Shown one piece after another: positions 35,964-44,054 of a DNA stretch of 64,000 bases (its first letter is position 1; each line of letters starts with the position of its first letter). This DNA comes from Halapricum desulfuricans (GTDB taxonomy: Archaea; Halobacteriota; Halobacteria; Halobacteriales; Haloarculaceae), in the NCBI RefSeq assembly GCF_017094465.1, contig NZ_CP064791.1:620001-684000 (forward strand), given 5' to 3'. The notes under the pieces are model-generated. The model was not told where the DNA came from. It searched no databases and was given only the letters and a program-made list of their open reading frames with translations. The position numbers and the translations under genes were made by a program.

Positions 35964-36767
35964 ATGGCAACCGACGTCAGCAACGAACTCGAACGGACCG
36001 ACAATCTCGGACCGATCGTCGAGGCTATCGATCCCAGGCGGCTGCTGTTGGGGCTACTCGGACTCGCCGGGTTCGTCGGTCTCTGGTGGTTCGGATCGAC
36101 GCTCCAGCCCGCGTACATTCTCCCGTCGCCGCTGGCGGTCGCCGTGACTGTCCAGTCGGAGATCGCGTCCGGGACGATGCAGACCGCGCTGCTCGACAGC
36201 GTCGTCCACTGGCTCCCGGGGACGGTCGTGGGCACCACGCTCGGCGTCGCTGCCGGCGTCGCCCTCGGCTGGAGTCGGGTGCTGGACGAGGCGCTGACGC
36301 CAGTCGTCCGGGTGCTCCGGCCGGTCCCACCGCTGGCGCTGATCGGCTTCGCGATCGCGTGGTTCGGGATCGGGCACGCCGGCGCGGCGTTCATCATCGC
36401 GATCGGCGCGTTCTGGATCAACTTCTACGCTGCCTACGGCGGCGTCGAGGGCGTCTCCGACGACCTGCTCGACGTCGCTCGCAGTCTGGGCGTCGAGCGT
36501 CAGATCGGTCTCGTTCGGGCGGTCGTCCTGCCGGCGTCGCTGCCCGAGATCATGACCGGGATTCGGACGGGTATCGGTCGCTGCTGGATGCTCGTCGTCG
36601 CGGCGGAGATCTTCGGCGCGCCGGGGATCGGCCGCCAGATATTCCGGTCGGCCAACTCCCTGCAGGTCGATCGCGTGATCGCGTACATCCTCGTGTTGAG
36701 CGTGATGTTCCTGCTGGTCGATACCGCGTTCCGACTGCTCCAGCGGAGGGTCCTGTCATGGCGGTAG
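35964..36767 (+). CDS. SsuC/TauC-type ABC permease
   Basis: 267 residues with about six helices. The EAA-type loop is visible as VARSLGVERQIGLVRAVVLP followed by PEIMTGIRTGIGR, which contacts the ATPase. It starts 2 bases after the binding-protein gene and overlaps the ATPase gene by 10 bases. Confidence 0.9.
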   Translation: MATDVSNELERTDNLGPIVEAIDPRRLLLGLLGLAGFVGLWWFGSTLQPAYILPSPLAVAVTVQSEIASGTMQTALLDSVVHWLPGTVVGTTLGVAAGVALGWSRVLDEALTPVVRVLRPVPPLALIGFAIAWFGIGHAGAAFIIAIGAFWINFYAAYGGVEGVSDDLLDVARSLGVERQIGLVRAVVLPASLPEIMTGIRTGIGRCWMLVVAAEIFGAPGIGRQIFRSANSLQVDRVIAYILVLSVMFLLVDTAFRLLQRRVLSWR

Positions 36768-37516
36768 GTGCCGACGCGAATCGCGTCACTGTCGAGGACG
36801 TCTCGATGGTCTACGACGGCTCGAACGGTCCCGTCGAAGCACTGCGGAAGGTGTCCTTTGACGTCGAGCCCGGCGAGTTCGTGACGATCGTCGGCCCCTC
36901 CGGCTGTGGGAAGACGACGCTCTTTCGGATCATCGCCGGGCTACAGACGCCCACCGAGGGTGCAGTTCGGCTGGACGGCGACCCCATCGACGGCCCTGGC
37001 CCGGAACTGGGGATCGTCTTCCAGGAGTACCACCTCTTCCCGTGGCGGACGGTCGCCGGCAACGTCGGGTTCGGGCTCGAACAGACCGGCATGCCGACGG
37101 ACCAGCGGCGCGAGCGGGTGGGAGAACTACTGGAACTGGTCGGGCTCGAGGGGTTCGCCGACAGCTACCCGAAGGACCTCTCCGGCGGGATGAAACAGCG
37201 CGTCGCGCTCGCTCGCGCGCTGGCTCCCGATCCCGACCTGCTGCTCATGGACGAGCCGTTCGGCGCCGTCGACGCCCAGACCCGGACGATGCTACAGGCG
37301 GAACTGCTCGACATCTGGGAAGCAACCGGCAAGACCGTACTCTTTGTCACCCACGATATCGAGGAAGCGGTCAAACTCGGTGACAGAGTCGTCGTGATGG
37401 ACAGAGAACCGGGTCGTGTCCAAGAGGTCCTCGATATCGATCTCGAACGGCCGCGTTCGCGCTCCGATCGCGCCTTCGGTCGCTACTACGAGGAGATCCT
37501 CGACCGAATCGGGTAG
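36758..37516 (+). CDS. SsuB/TauB-type ABC ATPase
   Basis: 252 residues. Walker A GPSGCGKTT, Q-loop VFQEYHLFPW, signature LSGGMKQR, Walker B LLLMDEPFGAVDA and switch His (VTHDIEE) are complete. The end DLERPRSRSD followed by YYEEIL is typical of nitrate/sulfonate/taurine ATPases. Third gene of a complete three-gene importer. Confidence 0.93.
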   Translation: MAVGADANRVTVEDVSMVYDGSNGPVEALRKVSFDVEPGEFVTIVGPSGCGKTTLFRIIAGLQTPTEGAVRLDGDPIDGPGPELGIVFQEYHLFPWRTVAGNVGFGLEQTGMPTDQRRERVGELLELVGLEGFADSYPKDLSGGMKQRVALARALAPDPDLLLMDEPFGAVDAQTRTMLQAELLDIWEATGKTVLFVTHDIEEAVKLGDRVVVMDREPGRVQEVLDIDLERPRSRSDRAFGRYYEEILDRIG

Positions 37517-37582
37517 CTGCTCGATCGAATTAGGACGAGTTCGAGAGACGGTGGCTCGGTGTAAACGCTTCGTCACACGGGG

Positions 37583-37618
37583 CTCAGTGGGGGTAACTGC
37601 TCGTCATCGCCACCATAC
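37583..37618 (+). repeat. Direct repeat, left copy
   Basis: A segment containing CTCAGTGGGG and AACTGCTCGTCATCGCCACC. A near-identical copy lies at 38917-38950 on the same strand. The core AACTGCTCGTCATC(G/A)CCACC differs by one base. The two copies bracket the MNT-HEPN gene pair. Confidence 0.8.
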
Positions 37619-37704
37619 TTCGATAATACTTCGTAGCTCAAAAGGAATCCGTTCTGGTTCGAACTACCACAACTATTTTACATCTCGTTGCACAGAATCA
37701 GACA

Positions 37705-38394
37705 GTGTCCGAAGAAGCGAAACAACAACTGGCGGTCTGCATCGACGTTCATCCCTCAGGCGACACCGATATCTTCCGGATCAGAGCGGCTGATGAGGTA
37801 CTCCATTTCCTCGCCGATGCCCACGAGACGGAGTTCACCATTCCCGAACTCGTGGACGCGACGGCAGCCGCTCGCTCGACAGTTTGGCGGGCCGTCGACC
37901 TGCTCGATGCGCTCGGCGTGGTTCGAATCCGCGAGACGCCACAGCGCAACTACGTCTCGATCGATCCCGGGCGACTGCAGAAGGACGATCCAGTCCTCGC
38001 GGTCGAGCAGATCGAGTTCCACGACCCGATCAGAGCGTTCGTCGATCGTGTCCGCGACAGTATCGACGACAGCGACGAGATCTCAGATCTAATCGGTATC
38101 GTCGTCTTCGGGAGCGTTGCTCGGGGTGAGGCGGACAGACAGAGCGATATCGACCTATTCGTCGTCGTCGACGGCGACCGGACGAGCGCTCGCCGGCTCG
38201 TAACGGGGGTCGCAACCGATCTCGCTGGAGAGCGATTCGACGGCCACAGGTTTGCTTTCGAGCCGTACGTTGAGTCGGTCGAAAGCGCGAAGCGCTCTGG
38301 ACCGAAGCTCAGAGAGATATTCGAGGAGGGAATCACAGTGGTCAGTAGCAAGCAACTGCAGTCGATACGAAAGGAGGTGTTCGCGGGTGAGTAG
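37705..38394 (+). CDS. MNT-type nucleotidyltransferase antitoxin with winged helix
   Basis: 229 residues from a GTG; TATTTTA (37674-37680) lies about 25 bases upstream. Residues about 25-90 form a winged helix (FTIPELVDATAAARSTVWRA). From about residue 128 comes a minimal nucleotidyltransferase: Gly136-Ser137 (VFGSVARGEADRQ) and Asp148/Asp150 (SDIDLFVV). In HepT-MntA type systems the MNT antitoxin AMPylates a Tyr of its HEPN toxin. The HEPN gene follows with an 8-base overlap. The added winged helix could repress the operon. Confidence 0.87.
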   Translation: MSEEAKQQLAVCIDVHPSGDTDIFRIRAADEVLHFLADAHETEFTIPELVDATAAARSTVWRAVDLLDALGVVRIRETPQRNYVSIDPGRLQKDDPVLAVEQIEFHDPIRAFVDRVRDSIDDSDEISDLIGIVVFGSVARGEADRQSDIDLFVVVDGDRTSARRLVTGVATDLAGERFDGHRFAFEPYVESVESAKRSGPKLREIFEEGITVVSSKQLQSIRKEVFAGE

Positions 38395-38875
38395 TACTCG
38401 TATCGAACAACTTGTCGATGACGCACAGGCTGCGTTCGATCGCCGTCCGACGGATATCGAACCGGGACTGGACGTTTCGAGTGCTGCACTTCTCCAACTC
38501 CGGAAGGCGTGTCGGTTACTCGCTGGTGCAGACGCGCTTCAGGAGCAGGGATACTACACGCTCGTCATCGAGGCTTCTTTCGTCACGATGGAGAGAACAG
38601 TGGAGTTTCGCCTCCTCGAACGCGGGAAGATGGAGCCGACAGATCTCCCTGGGACACATCCGGGCGTGTACGGCGAAGCGGCATCGGCTGGTATCTTCTC
38701 GGAGACGATGGCGAACGACCTCGCGGATCTGTGGCGTGACCACCGTGCGAAGACGTACTATCAGGATGGACTTGCAGCGGCAGAACGCGCGGCAAGTATG
38801 TATGCACTCGCACAGGAGGTCCATGAGTTCGTCGTTGGCCGTTCCTCACAGGGCCACGAATGCCTCTGTATCTAA
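38387..38875 (+). CDS. HEPN-domain protein (toxin partner)
   Basis: 162 residues from a GTG at 38387 inside the end of the MNT gene. All-helical: KACRLLAGADALQEQGYYTL and FVTMERTVEFRLLERG, then a C-terminal helix AASMYALAQEVHEFVV. The segment expected to hold the RNase motif Rx4-6H reads WRDHRAKTYYQDG (Arg117, His119, Arg120, Tyr124, Tyr125), with no His at the usual distance after an Arg. It is therefore a variant HEPN or uses a different active site. Pairing with the MNT gene argues for a toxin-antitoxin system. Confidence 0.82.
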   Translation: MSSTRIEQLVDDAQAAFDRRPTDIEPGLDVSSAALLQLRKACRLLAGADALQEQGYYTLVIEASFVTMERTVEFRLLERGKMEPTDLPGTHPGVYGEAASAGIFSETMANDLADLWRDHRAKTYYQDGLAAAERAASMYALAQEVHEFVVGRSSQGHECLCI

Positions 38876-38916
38876 GGAAGTGTCTTGGGCGACGAACGTA
38901 TTAATAGAAACTGTGC

Positions 38917-38950
38917 CTCAGTGGGGCAACTGCTCGTCATCACCACCACG
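38917..38950 (+). repeat. Direct repeat, right copy
   Basis: Second copy of the repeat at 37583-37618, 42 bases after the HEPN stop codon. Copies are about 1.33 kb apart. Confidence 0.8.
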
Positions 38951-39045
38951 AGACCGTAGATTATCGTGCCGGAAAAACTCGTCTATCGGGGCGAAGGTCG
39001 GACGCGGTCCGAAACCGACACTAGCAGGGAGACCGTATTGCCCGT

Positions 39046-39603
39046 ATGGAGCGAACACCGGAGTCATTCGCCGGGGCGATTTCGTCCGGTGACGCCGATC
39101 GCGTCAACGACGCGATCGACGAGATCGAATCAGCCGATTCGGTCGATCGCGTATCGATCTATCCGGACCTGTTCGAGGCGTGTTACCCGGTATACGACAG
39201 CGACGACGGCTACGTTCGACAGTCCGTCGTTCGGTTCCTGCGTGATGCTTACCCGATGCTCGAAATCCGGATCGCCACGAGCGATACCGAGCAGGTCGGT
39301 GGATACACGATTGGCGACCTCGGCGCAGGCAGGGAGCGTCTCGTCGAAATCCTGCTCGAAGCACTCGAAGACGATGACGGACGGGTTCGTCGGGCTGCTG
39401 TCGACGGTTTCGAGACGCTCAGTGTCACATTCAACGTAGCGGAACTGGATGCCGAGAAGCGGGCGCTGCTTGCCACACTAGACGACCTCATCGAGGAGCT
39501 GCCCGAACAAAAGGCCGAACACGCCAAAAGCGCGAAACAGTCCGTCAAGCGGCTCGGACTCGTCGGCAGTCTGCTCACTGACCTCGATATTGATTCGTCG
39601 TGA
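39046..39603 (+). CDS. HEAT-repeat-like protein
   Basis: 185 residues, acidic and helical. Paired helices such as DGYVRQSVVRFLRDAYP and DDGRVRRAAVDGFETLSVTF resemble HEAT or PBS-lyase-like repeats. No signal peptide or catalytic motif. Function unknown; it may mediate protein contacts. It follows the right copy of the direct repeat. Confidence 0.6.
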   Translation: MERTPESFAGAISSGDADRVNDAIDEIESADSVDRVSIYPDLFEACYPVYDSDDGYVRQSVVRFLRDAYPMLEIRIATSDTEQVGGYTIGDLGAGRERLVEILLEALEDDDGRVRRAAVDGFETLSVTFNVAELDAEKRALLATLDDLIEELPEQKAEHAKSAKQSVKRLGLVGSLLTDLDIDSS

Positions 39604-39683
39604 GCGTACGGACTGGAGAGTCTTGCATGGACGGTGAGACCGGAAGAGGCATTTTTTGCTGACAACTACGACGAACGGATACG

Positions 39684-40094
39684 ATGCAAGTCTGTGTGCC
39701 GACTCGCGGCGACGGGGGGCTCGACGCTGACGTGTCACACCACTTCGGTCGGGCGCCGACCTACACGGTCTACGATACCGAGACCGGATCCGTCGAAGTG
39801 CACGACAACGATAGCGACCATCGCGGCGGAAGCGGCTCACCGCCGGAGACAGTCGCCGATACCGGCGCCGACGCGCTCGTCTGTGTCCACGTCGGCGCGC
39901 GAGCGAGCGACCAGTTCCACGCGATGGACTTTCCCATTTACTGTGGTGCTGACGGAACTGTCCGAGAGGCAGTGCAGCGTTTCCAGGACGACGACCTGGA
40001 GCGGGAACTTCCAGGGGAGGACAACTGCAGAGACGACCACGATCACGACGGCCACGGCCACAATCACGAACACGATGGTGGTGACAAGCAATGA
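39684..40094 (+). CDS. NifX/NafY-like cofactor-binding protein with His-rich tail
   Basis: 136 residues. The first 105 residues match the dinitrogenase iron-molybdenum cofactor fold (MTH1175 type): CVPTRGDGGLDADVSHHFGR, then GADALVCVHVG and GADGTVREAVQRF. Such proteins occur widely in archaea without nitrogenase and may bind Fe-S or other metal clusters. The tail has many His and Asp (HDHDGHGHNHEH), a likely metal-binding region. The stop overlaps the MBL gene (ATGA). Confidence 0.85.
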   Translation: MQVCVPTRGDGGLDADVSHHFGRAPTYTVYDTETGSVEVHDNDSDHRGGSGSPPETVADTGADALVCVHVGARASDQFHAMDFPIYCGADGTVREAVQRFQDDDLERELPGEDNCRDDHDHDGHGHNHEHDGGDKQ

Positions 40095-40873
40095 CGCGGG
40101 TGACGATCCTCTCCGATAACGAGGTGGGCGGTTCCCGCCCCAAGGGACTGCGAGCCGAGTGGGGCTTTGCCGCCGATGTCGGTGGCGTCCTCTTCGATAC
40201 CGGACAGACTGGTATCGCGGCCGACAACGCCGACAAACTCGGGTTGGGGCCATACGAAACGCTCGTCCTCAGTCACGGCCACTACGACCACACGAAGGGG
40301 CTGCCGGCGTTCGTCGACGACGCAGAGGAGATCTACGTCCACCCGGACGCGTTCGAGCCGAAATATCACGGCGTGGAGTCCATCGGGCTGCCGTACACCC
40401 GCGAATGGATCGAGTCCCACGCGACAGTCAACACGCACCGCGATCCGGTCGAAATAACCGATAGGATTTATGCCCTCGGCGAGATCCCGCGGCGCTATCC
40501 CGACAGTTCGACGGGCGAGATCCGCGATACCGATGGGACATCTCGGCCAGACCCGGTCCACGACGATCAGCCACTAGTCGTGACAGGTGAGGGGGGGCTT
40601 GGTCTGGTCCTCGGGTGTTGTCACGCCGGACTCCGGAACACGATCGAGCACGCCGAAGACGTGTTCGACCGTCCCGTGCAGACTGTCCTCGGAGGGACGC
40701 ACCTCCGTTCGCCCGACCCCGACGAACTCGACGAAATCGTCGCGTGGGTCGCCGAACGCGTCGAACGGATCGCACCCACGCACTGTACCGGCCACGACGC
40801 CCGCCGAAAGCTCGAAGACGCCTTTGGCGAGGACTACGAGCGCGTCGGCGTCGGCTCGACGGTCGAGCTGTGA
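40091..40873 (+). CDS. MBL-fold metallo-hydrolase
   Basis: 260 residues. The metal motif is LSHGHYDHTKGL (HxHxDH, residues about 60-71); further ligands are His in CCHAG and GTHLRS and the final THCTGHDA. It resembles the archaeal group named after the beta-ribofuranosylaminobenzene phosphate (dihydropterin) synthase-like MBL proteins. It is translationally coupled to the NifX-like gene, so both probably serve one metal- or cofactor-related task. Confidence 0.85.
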   Translation: MTRVTILSDNEVGGSRPKGLRAEWGFAADVGGVLFDTGQTGIAADNADKLGLGPYETLVLSHGHYDHTKGLPAFVDDAEEIYVHPDAFEPKYHGVESIGLPYTREWIESHATVNTHRDPVEITDRIYALGEIPRRYPDSSTGEIRDTDGTSRPDPVHDDQPLVVTGEGGLGLVLGCCHAGLRNTIEHAEDVFDRPVQTVLGGTHLRSPDPDELDEIVAWVAERVERIAPTHCTGHDARRKLEDAFGEDYERVGVGSTVEL

Positions 40874-40884
40874 CGTACCTCGAA

Positions 40885-40897
40885 TACCAATTTGGTA
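40885..40897 (+). promoter_or_regulatory. Operator-like palindrome TACCAA-T-TTGGTA
   Basis: A perfect inverted repeat with 6-base arms and one central base. It lies just upstream of a TATA-like GGATTATGC (about 40907) and of the winged-helix gene start at 40940. A binding site for the winged-helix or DtxR-like regulator encoded next is plausible. Confidence 0.5.
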
Positions 40898-40939
40898 CTA
40901 GCAAAAGGATTATGCTTACGGACGACAAACGGTCGGGTG

Positions 40940-41272
40940 ATGGCACCCAGACACGGAAACGGCGGCAAGGCGGGCACTGGACAGTCGAACCGACGTGGCG
41001 GCTGCGGCGGTGGAGCCGGCGGAAAGCACCGCGAGCGACGACGCGATCGTGTCCGCGACGAGGACGGACAGTTCGTCGAGACGGTCGACGGGGAGACCGT
41101 GCTGAGCGTCTTCGAGGCCGTCGCCGGACCGGTCGTCACGACGACGGACGTCTCGGACGTGCTCGGCGTGAGCACCGAGTCGGCCCGCCAGAAGCTCAAC
41201 GACCTCGTCGGGGGCGGAAAACTCCGGCGGCGCAAGACCGGCCGGACGGTCGTCTACTGGCGGGTCGAATGA
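40940..41272 (+). CDS. Winged-helix DNA-binding protein with Gly/Arg-rich start
   Basis: 110 residues from the ATG at 40940 (upstream in-frame codons overlap the promoter). Residues 1-40 are rich in Gly, Arg and Lys (RRGGCGGGAGGKHRERRRD), unusual among these acidic proteins. Residues about 52-110 form a winged helix (TTTDVSDVLGVSTESARQKL) ending VVYWRVE. A DNA-binding regulator, possibly of this operon; it precedes the DtxR-like gene by 16 bases. Confidence 0.72.
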   Translation: MAPRHGNGGKAGTGQSNRRGGCGGGAGGKHRERRRDRVRDEDGQFVETVDGETVLSVFEAVAGPVVTTTDVSDVLGVSTESARQKLNDLVGGGKLRRRKTGRTVVYWRVE

Positions 41273-41288
41273 CCGAACGGGGGCAACG

Positions 41289-41741
41289 ATGACCGAGTAT
41301 CCGCCGGCGATCGACACGGAACTGCCGGTCAGTCCCGGTGAAGGCCGGTATCTCTGCGGACTGCTGTACCGGACACTGCTGGACGAACCGCCGATCGGCA
41401 ACGGGGAACTCGCGGAGTACCTCGGCGTGAGCGGCGCCAGCGTCTCCGAGATGATCGACGCGTTCGACGAGGCCGGCCTCGTCGAGTACGAGCCCTACCG
41501 AGGTGCCACGCTGACCGACGACGGCGAGCGACTCGCCCGGGAGATTCTCTGGCGACGCTGTGTCGTCAGTCGGTTCTTCGAGCGCATCAGCGGTGTCGAG
41601 CTGGCGGACGACCAGGCGTACAAGATCGGCTGTCTCCTGGACGAAGCGGATGTCGAAGCCCTTGCTCGACAGGCCGACCAGCCCTGCCGAATCCGGTGTC
41701 GGGCCGACAGTGCCGAGGACTGCGCGGAGCTGGCTGTGTGA
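41289..41741 (+). CDS. DtxR/MntR-like metal-dependent regulator
   Basis: 150 residues. The winged helix at residues about 18-75 (NGELAEYLGVSGASVSEMI and FDEAGLVEYEPYRGATLTDD) is followed by a dimerisation part (LWRRCVVSRFFERISGV) typical of DtxR/IdeR/MntR. The C-terminal end has Cys residues (CRIRCRADSAEDC). It probably senses Fe or Mn and may act on the palindrome at 40885. Confidence 0.8.
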   Translation: MTEYPPAIDTELPVSPGEGRYLCGLLYRTLLDEPPIGNGELAEYLGVSGASVSEMIDAFDEAGLVEYEPYRGATLTDDGERLAREILWRRCVVSRFFERISGVELADDQAYKIGCLLDEADVEALARQADQPCRIRCRADSAEDCAELAV

Positions 41742-41796
41742 CTACGGGGGCGTTTCCCGACGGGATGTTTCTCGTGTCGAGCCAACCACCCCATCC

Positions 41797-41839
41797 GCCG
41801 GCTGTCCGTTCGTGAAGACATTCGACCCATCGAGCGGTC
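41797..41839 (+). repeat. Imperfect 43-base inverted repeat, left arm
   Basis: Begins GCCGGCTGTCCGTTCGTG. The right arm, on the other strand at 42214-42256, matches at 38 of 43 positions by eye (five substitutions, no gap). Confidence 0.8.
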
Positions 41840-42213
41840 AATTCGCTCGAAATATGACGGAATTATTATACTAGCGTGCGGATAGCCGTCCGGTTTCCGG
41901 CATTTATATACTCATGACGACCGCCAATAGCGGATATTTTTGTCTGTTCTCGCGACTATTGATGCCTCAAACGGTATAATAACATGAATAGGATGTATTC
42001 TATTTGTGTGAATCCGGCAGTCCCCAAGCTATCACTTATACGATGATCTACAGTAGATACAAGTAGTTTCGGTTGGACCTACGATCAATGCCAGACATAA
42101 ACAGGCATGAAACGCGCTTGAGCGCTCGTCCCGGGAATGTCGCTCACGCCACAACCGACGTATCCGACGCCACCGTAGCTGATACCGCCCGCTGCGCCGT
42201 TTCGATCGGACCC

Positions 42214-42256
42214 GACCACTCGATGAGTCGAACGTCCGCACGAACGGACAGCCGGC
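42214..42256 (-). repeat. Imperfect 43-base inverted repeat, right arm
   Basis: Reverse-complement partner of 41797-41839. About 374 bases lie between the arms. This arm ends 52 bases before the lctP start and would be inside its leader if transcription starts near the upstream TATA-like boxes. Confidence 0.8.
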
Positions 42257-42308
42257 ACCACGAGACACGGGATTCGCGCGACCCGGGCCAGAGAGCGGTG
42301 GGGTACTG

Positions 42309-44027
42309 ATGGTCGGGACGCTCACGCTGGCAGCGCTGGCGGCGACTCCGATCGCGGCGGCCTTCGCGCTGCTTGTGGTGTTCCGGTGGTCGGCAGCACG
42401 GGCGATGGGCGTCGGCTGGATCATCGTGACGGTTCTCGGGCTTGCGTACTGGCAGATGGACCCGTCGTGGTGGCTCGCGTCCGCGGTCTACGGCGGACTG
42501 TCGGCCATCGACATCATCCTGATCGTCTTCGGGGCGATCCTGCTGATGAACTACCTGGACATCAGCGGTGCGATCTCGACGATCCGGTGGCACTTCAGCG
42601 GCATCGCGACCGACAGGCGGATCCAGTTGCTGTTGATCGGGCTCGGGTTCATCACGATCATCGAGGGCGTGGCCGGTTTCGGGACGCCGGGAGCGCTGGC
42701 CGCACCGCTGTTGATCGGGCTGGGGTTCCCGCCGCTGGGCGCGGCCGTGTTCGCGCTGTTTTTCAACGCCCCGAACCCGCAGTTCGGTGCCGCGGGGACG
42801 CCGATCCTCGGCGGCGTCAACGCGGTCATCGGCGAAGGGAAGCTCGCGGAAGCGACCGAACCGATCACGCAGGCCGAGTTTCAGGCCCTGGTCTCGGGGT
42901 ACTCGGGCGTCGTCACCGGTCTGACCTTCTCGTTTTGGGGCGTGCTGGGGATCTTCCTGCTCGTGTACTGGTTCGGAGACGAACACGAGCGGTCGCTGCG
43001 GGGCGCGGCCCGCGCGACCGCGCCGGTTGCGCCGTTCGCGGTCGTGCTCGGTGTCGTTGCCGGACTGACCCAGTGGTCGATCGCGTGGTTTGTCGGTACC
43101 GAACTCCCGTCGATCGTCGCTGGCTTCGTCGTCTTCGGGCTCGGGCTCGCCATGGCCGATCGGGGGATATTCGTTCCTGACGAGCCCTGGACGTTCCCCG
43201 AGCGCGAGAGCTGGTCGGACGAGTGGCTCGGCGGGCTGAGTCTCGACAGTATCTCCGGCGACGAACCGAAAAAGGAGATGCCCGTGCTCCTGGCCTGGAC
43301 GCCGTACCTGCTCGTCGGCGTGATCCTGCTGATCACCCGCTGGCCGACGCTCGATCTCGTTGCTACCCTGCAAGAGTTTACGGTCGGCATCCCGGCCGTG
43401 CTCGGGTACAGCGATCTCTCGTGGAACCTGCAGTATCTCTACCTGCCCGGAACGATGCCGTTCATCCCGGTCGCGATTCTGACGGGCTTTCTCTACCGGA
43501 TGGACAGCTCGGACACGGTCGAGGCCTGGCGCGAATCGGTCCGGCAGATCGCCCCGGCCGCGGTGACACTGGTAATCGTCGTCTCGCTGACCCAGATCCT
43601 GATCCAGTCGGGTGCCGACCCCGCCAGTGCCCGTTTCGACGCGGGGATGATGGACGCGCTCTCGCAAGCCGTCGCGTTCGGTGCTGGAGCGGCACTGCCG
43701 GCGGTCGCTCCCTGGATCGGTGCGCTCGGCGGCTTCGTCACGGGATCGAACACCGTCTCGGACATCCTGTTCGCCGCGCTCCAGTACGACGCGGCCGAGC
43801 AAGTCGGCGTTTCCCGGTCGATCGTCGTCGCGCTCCAGAACGTCGGCGGCGGCATCGGGAACATGATCTCCGTCCAGAACATTGCTGCCATCTCCGGCGT
43901 GGTCGGGATGACCGGCCGCGAGGGCGATATCCTACGCAAGACGGTTGTCCCGACGATCCTCTTCGCGCTGTTCGCCGGCGCAGTCGGGATGGTGCTAGTG
44001 TATGTCGTCGCGCCCGGGGCGTTCTAA
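42309..44027 (+). CDS. lctP: L-lactate permease family transporter
   Basis: 572 residues with about 12-14 helices. Diagnostic segments are IEGVAGFGTPGALAAPLLIG, FNAPNPQFGAAGTP and, late, GGFVTGSNTVSDILF, all typical of LctP/GlcA. It imports lactate (possibly glycolate) with protons or sodium. The D-lactate dehydrogenase gene begins 27 bases after its stop, so both belong to one operon. Confidence 0.93.
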   Translation: MVGTLTLAALAATPIAAAFALLVVFRWSAARAMGVGWIIVTVLGLAYWQMDPSWWLASAVYGGLSAIDIILIVFGAILLMNYLDISGAISTIRWHFSGIATDRRIQLLLIGLGFITIIEGVAGFGTPGALAAPLLIGLGFPPLGAAVFALFFNAPNPQFGAAGTPILGGVNAVIGEGKLAEATEPITQAEFQALVSGYSGVVTGLTFSFWGVLGIFLLVYWFGDEHERSLRGAARATAPVAPFAVVLGVVAGLTQWSIAWFVGTELPSIVAGFVVFGLGLAMADRGIFVPDEPWTFPERESWSDEWLGGLSLDSISGDEPKKEMPVLLAWTPYLLVGVILLITRWPTLDLVATLQEFTVGIPAVLGYSDLSWNLQYLYLPGTMPFIPVAILTGFLYRMDSSDTVEAWRESVRQIAPAAVTLVIVVSLTQILIQSGADPASARFDAGMMDALSQAVAFGAGAALPAVAPWIGALGGFVTGSNTVSDILFAALQYDAAEQVGVSRSIVVALQNVGGGIGNMISVQNIAAISGVVGMTGREGDILRKTVVPTILFALFAGAVGMVLVYVVAPGAF

Positions 44028-44054
44028 CTCGAACAGACAACCGCATCCAACACA

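Larger units (their letters stand above)
41742..42308. other. Long intergenic region before the lactate permease
   Basis: 570 bases without a gene. Contains A/T-rich promoter-like stretches (for example near 41967 and 42031), so the lctP mRNA may have a leader of some 250 bases. An imperfect 43-base inverted repeat brackets the region. Confidence 0.55.

Noticed and set aside
36086-36757. Extension of the ABC ATPase frame upstream of 36758
   Set aside because: It overlaps the permease gene in another frame and is Arg-rich. The ATG at 36758 gives the standard ATPase start.
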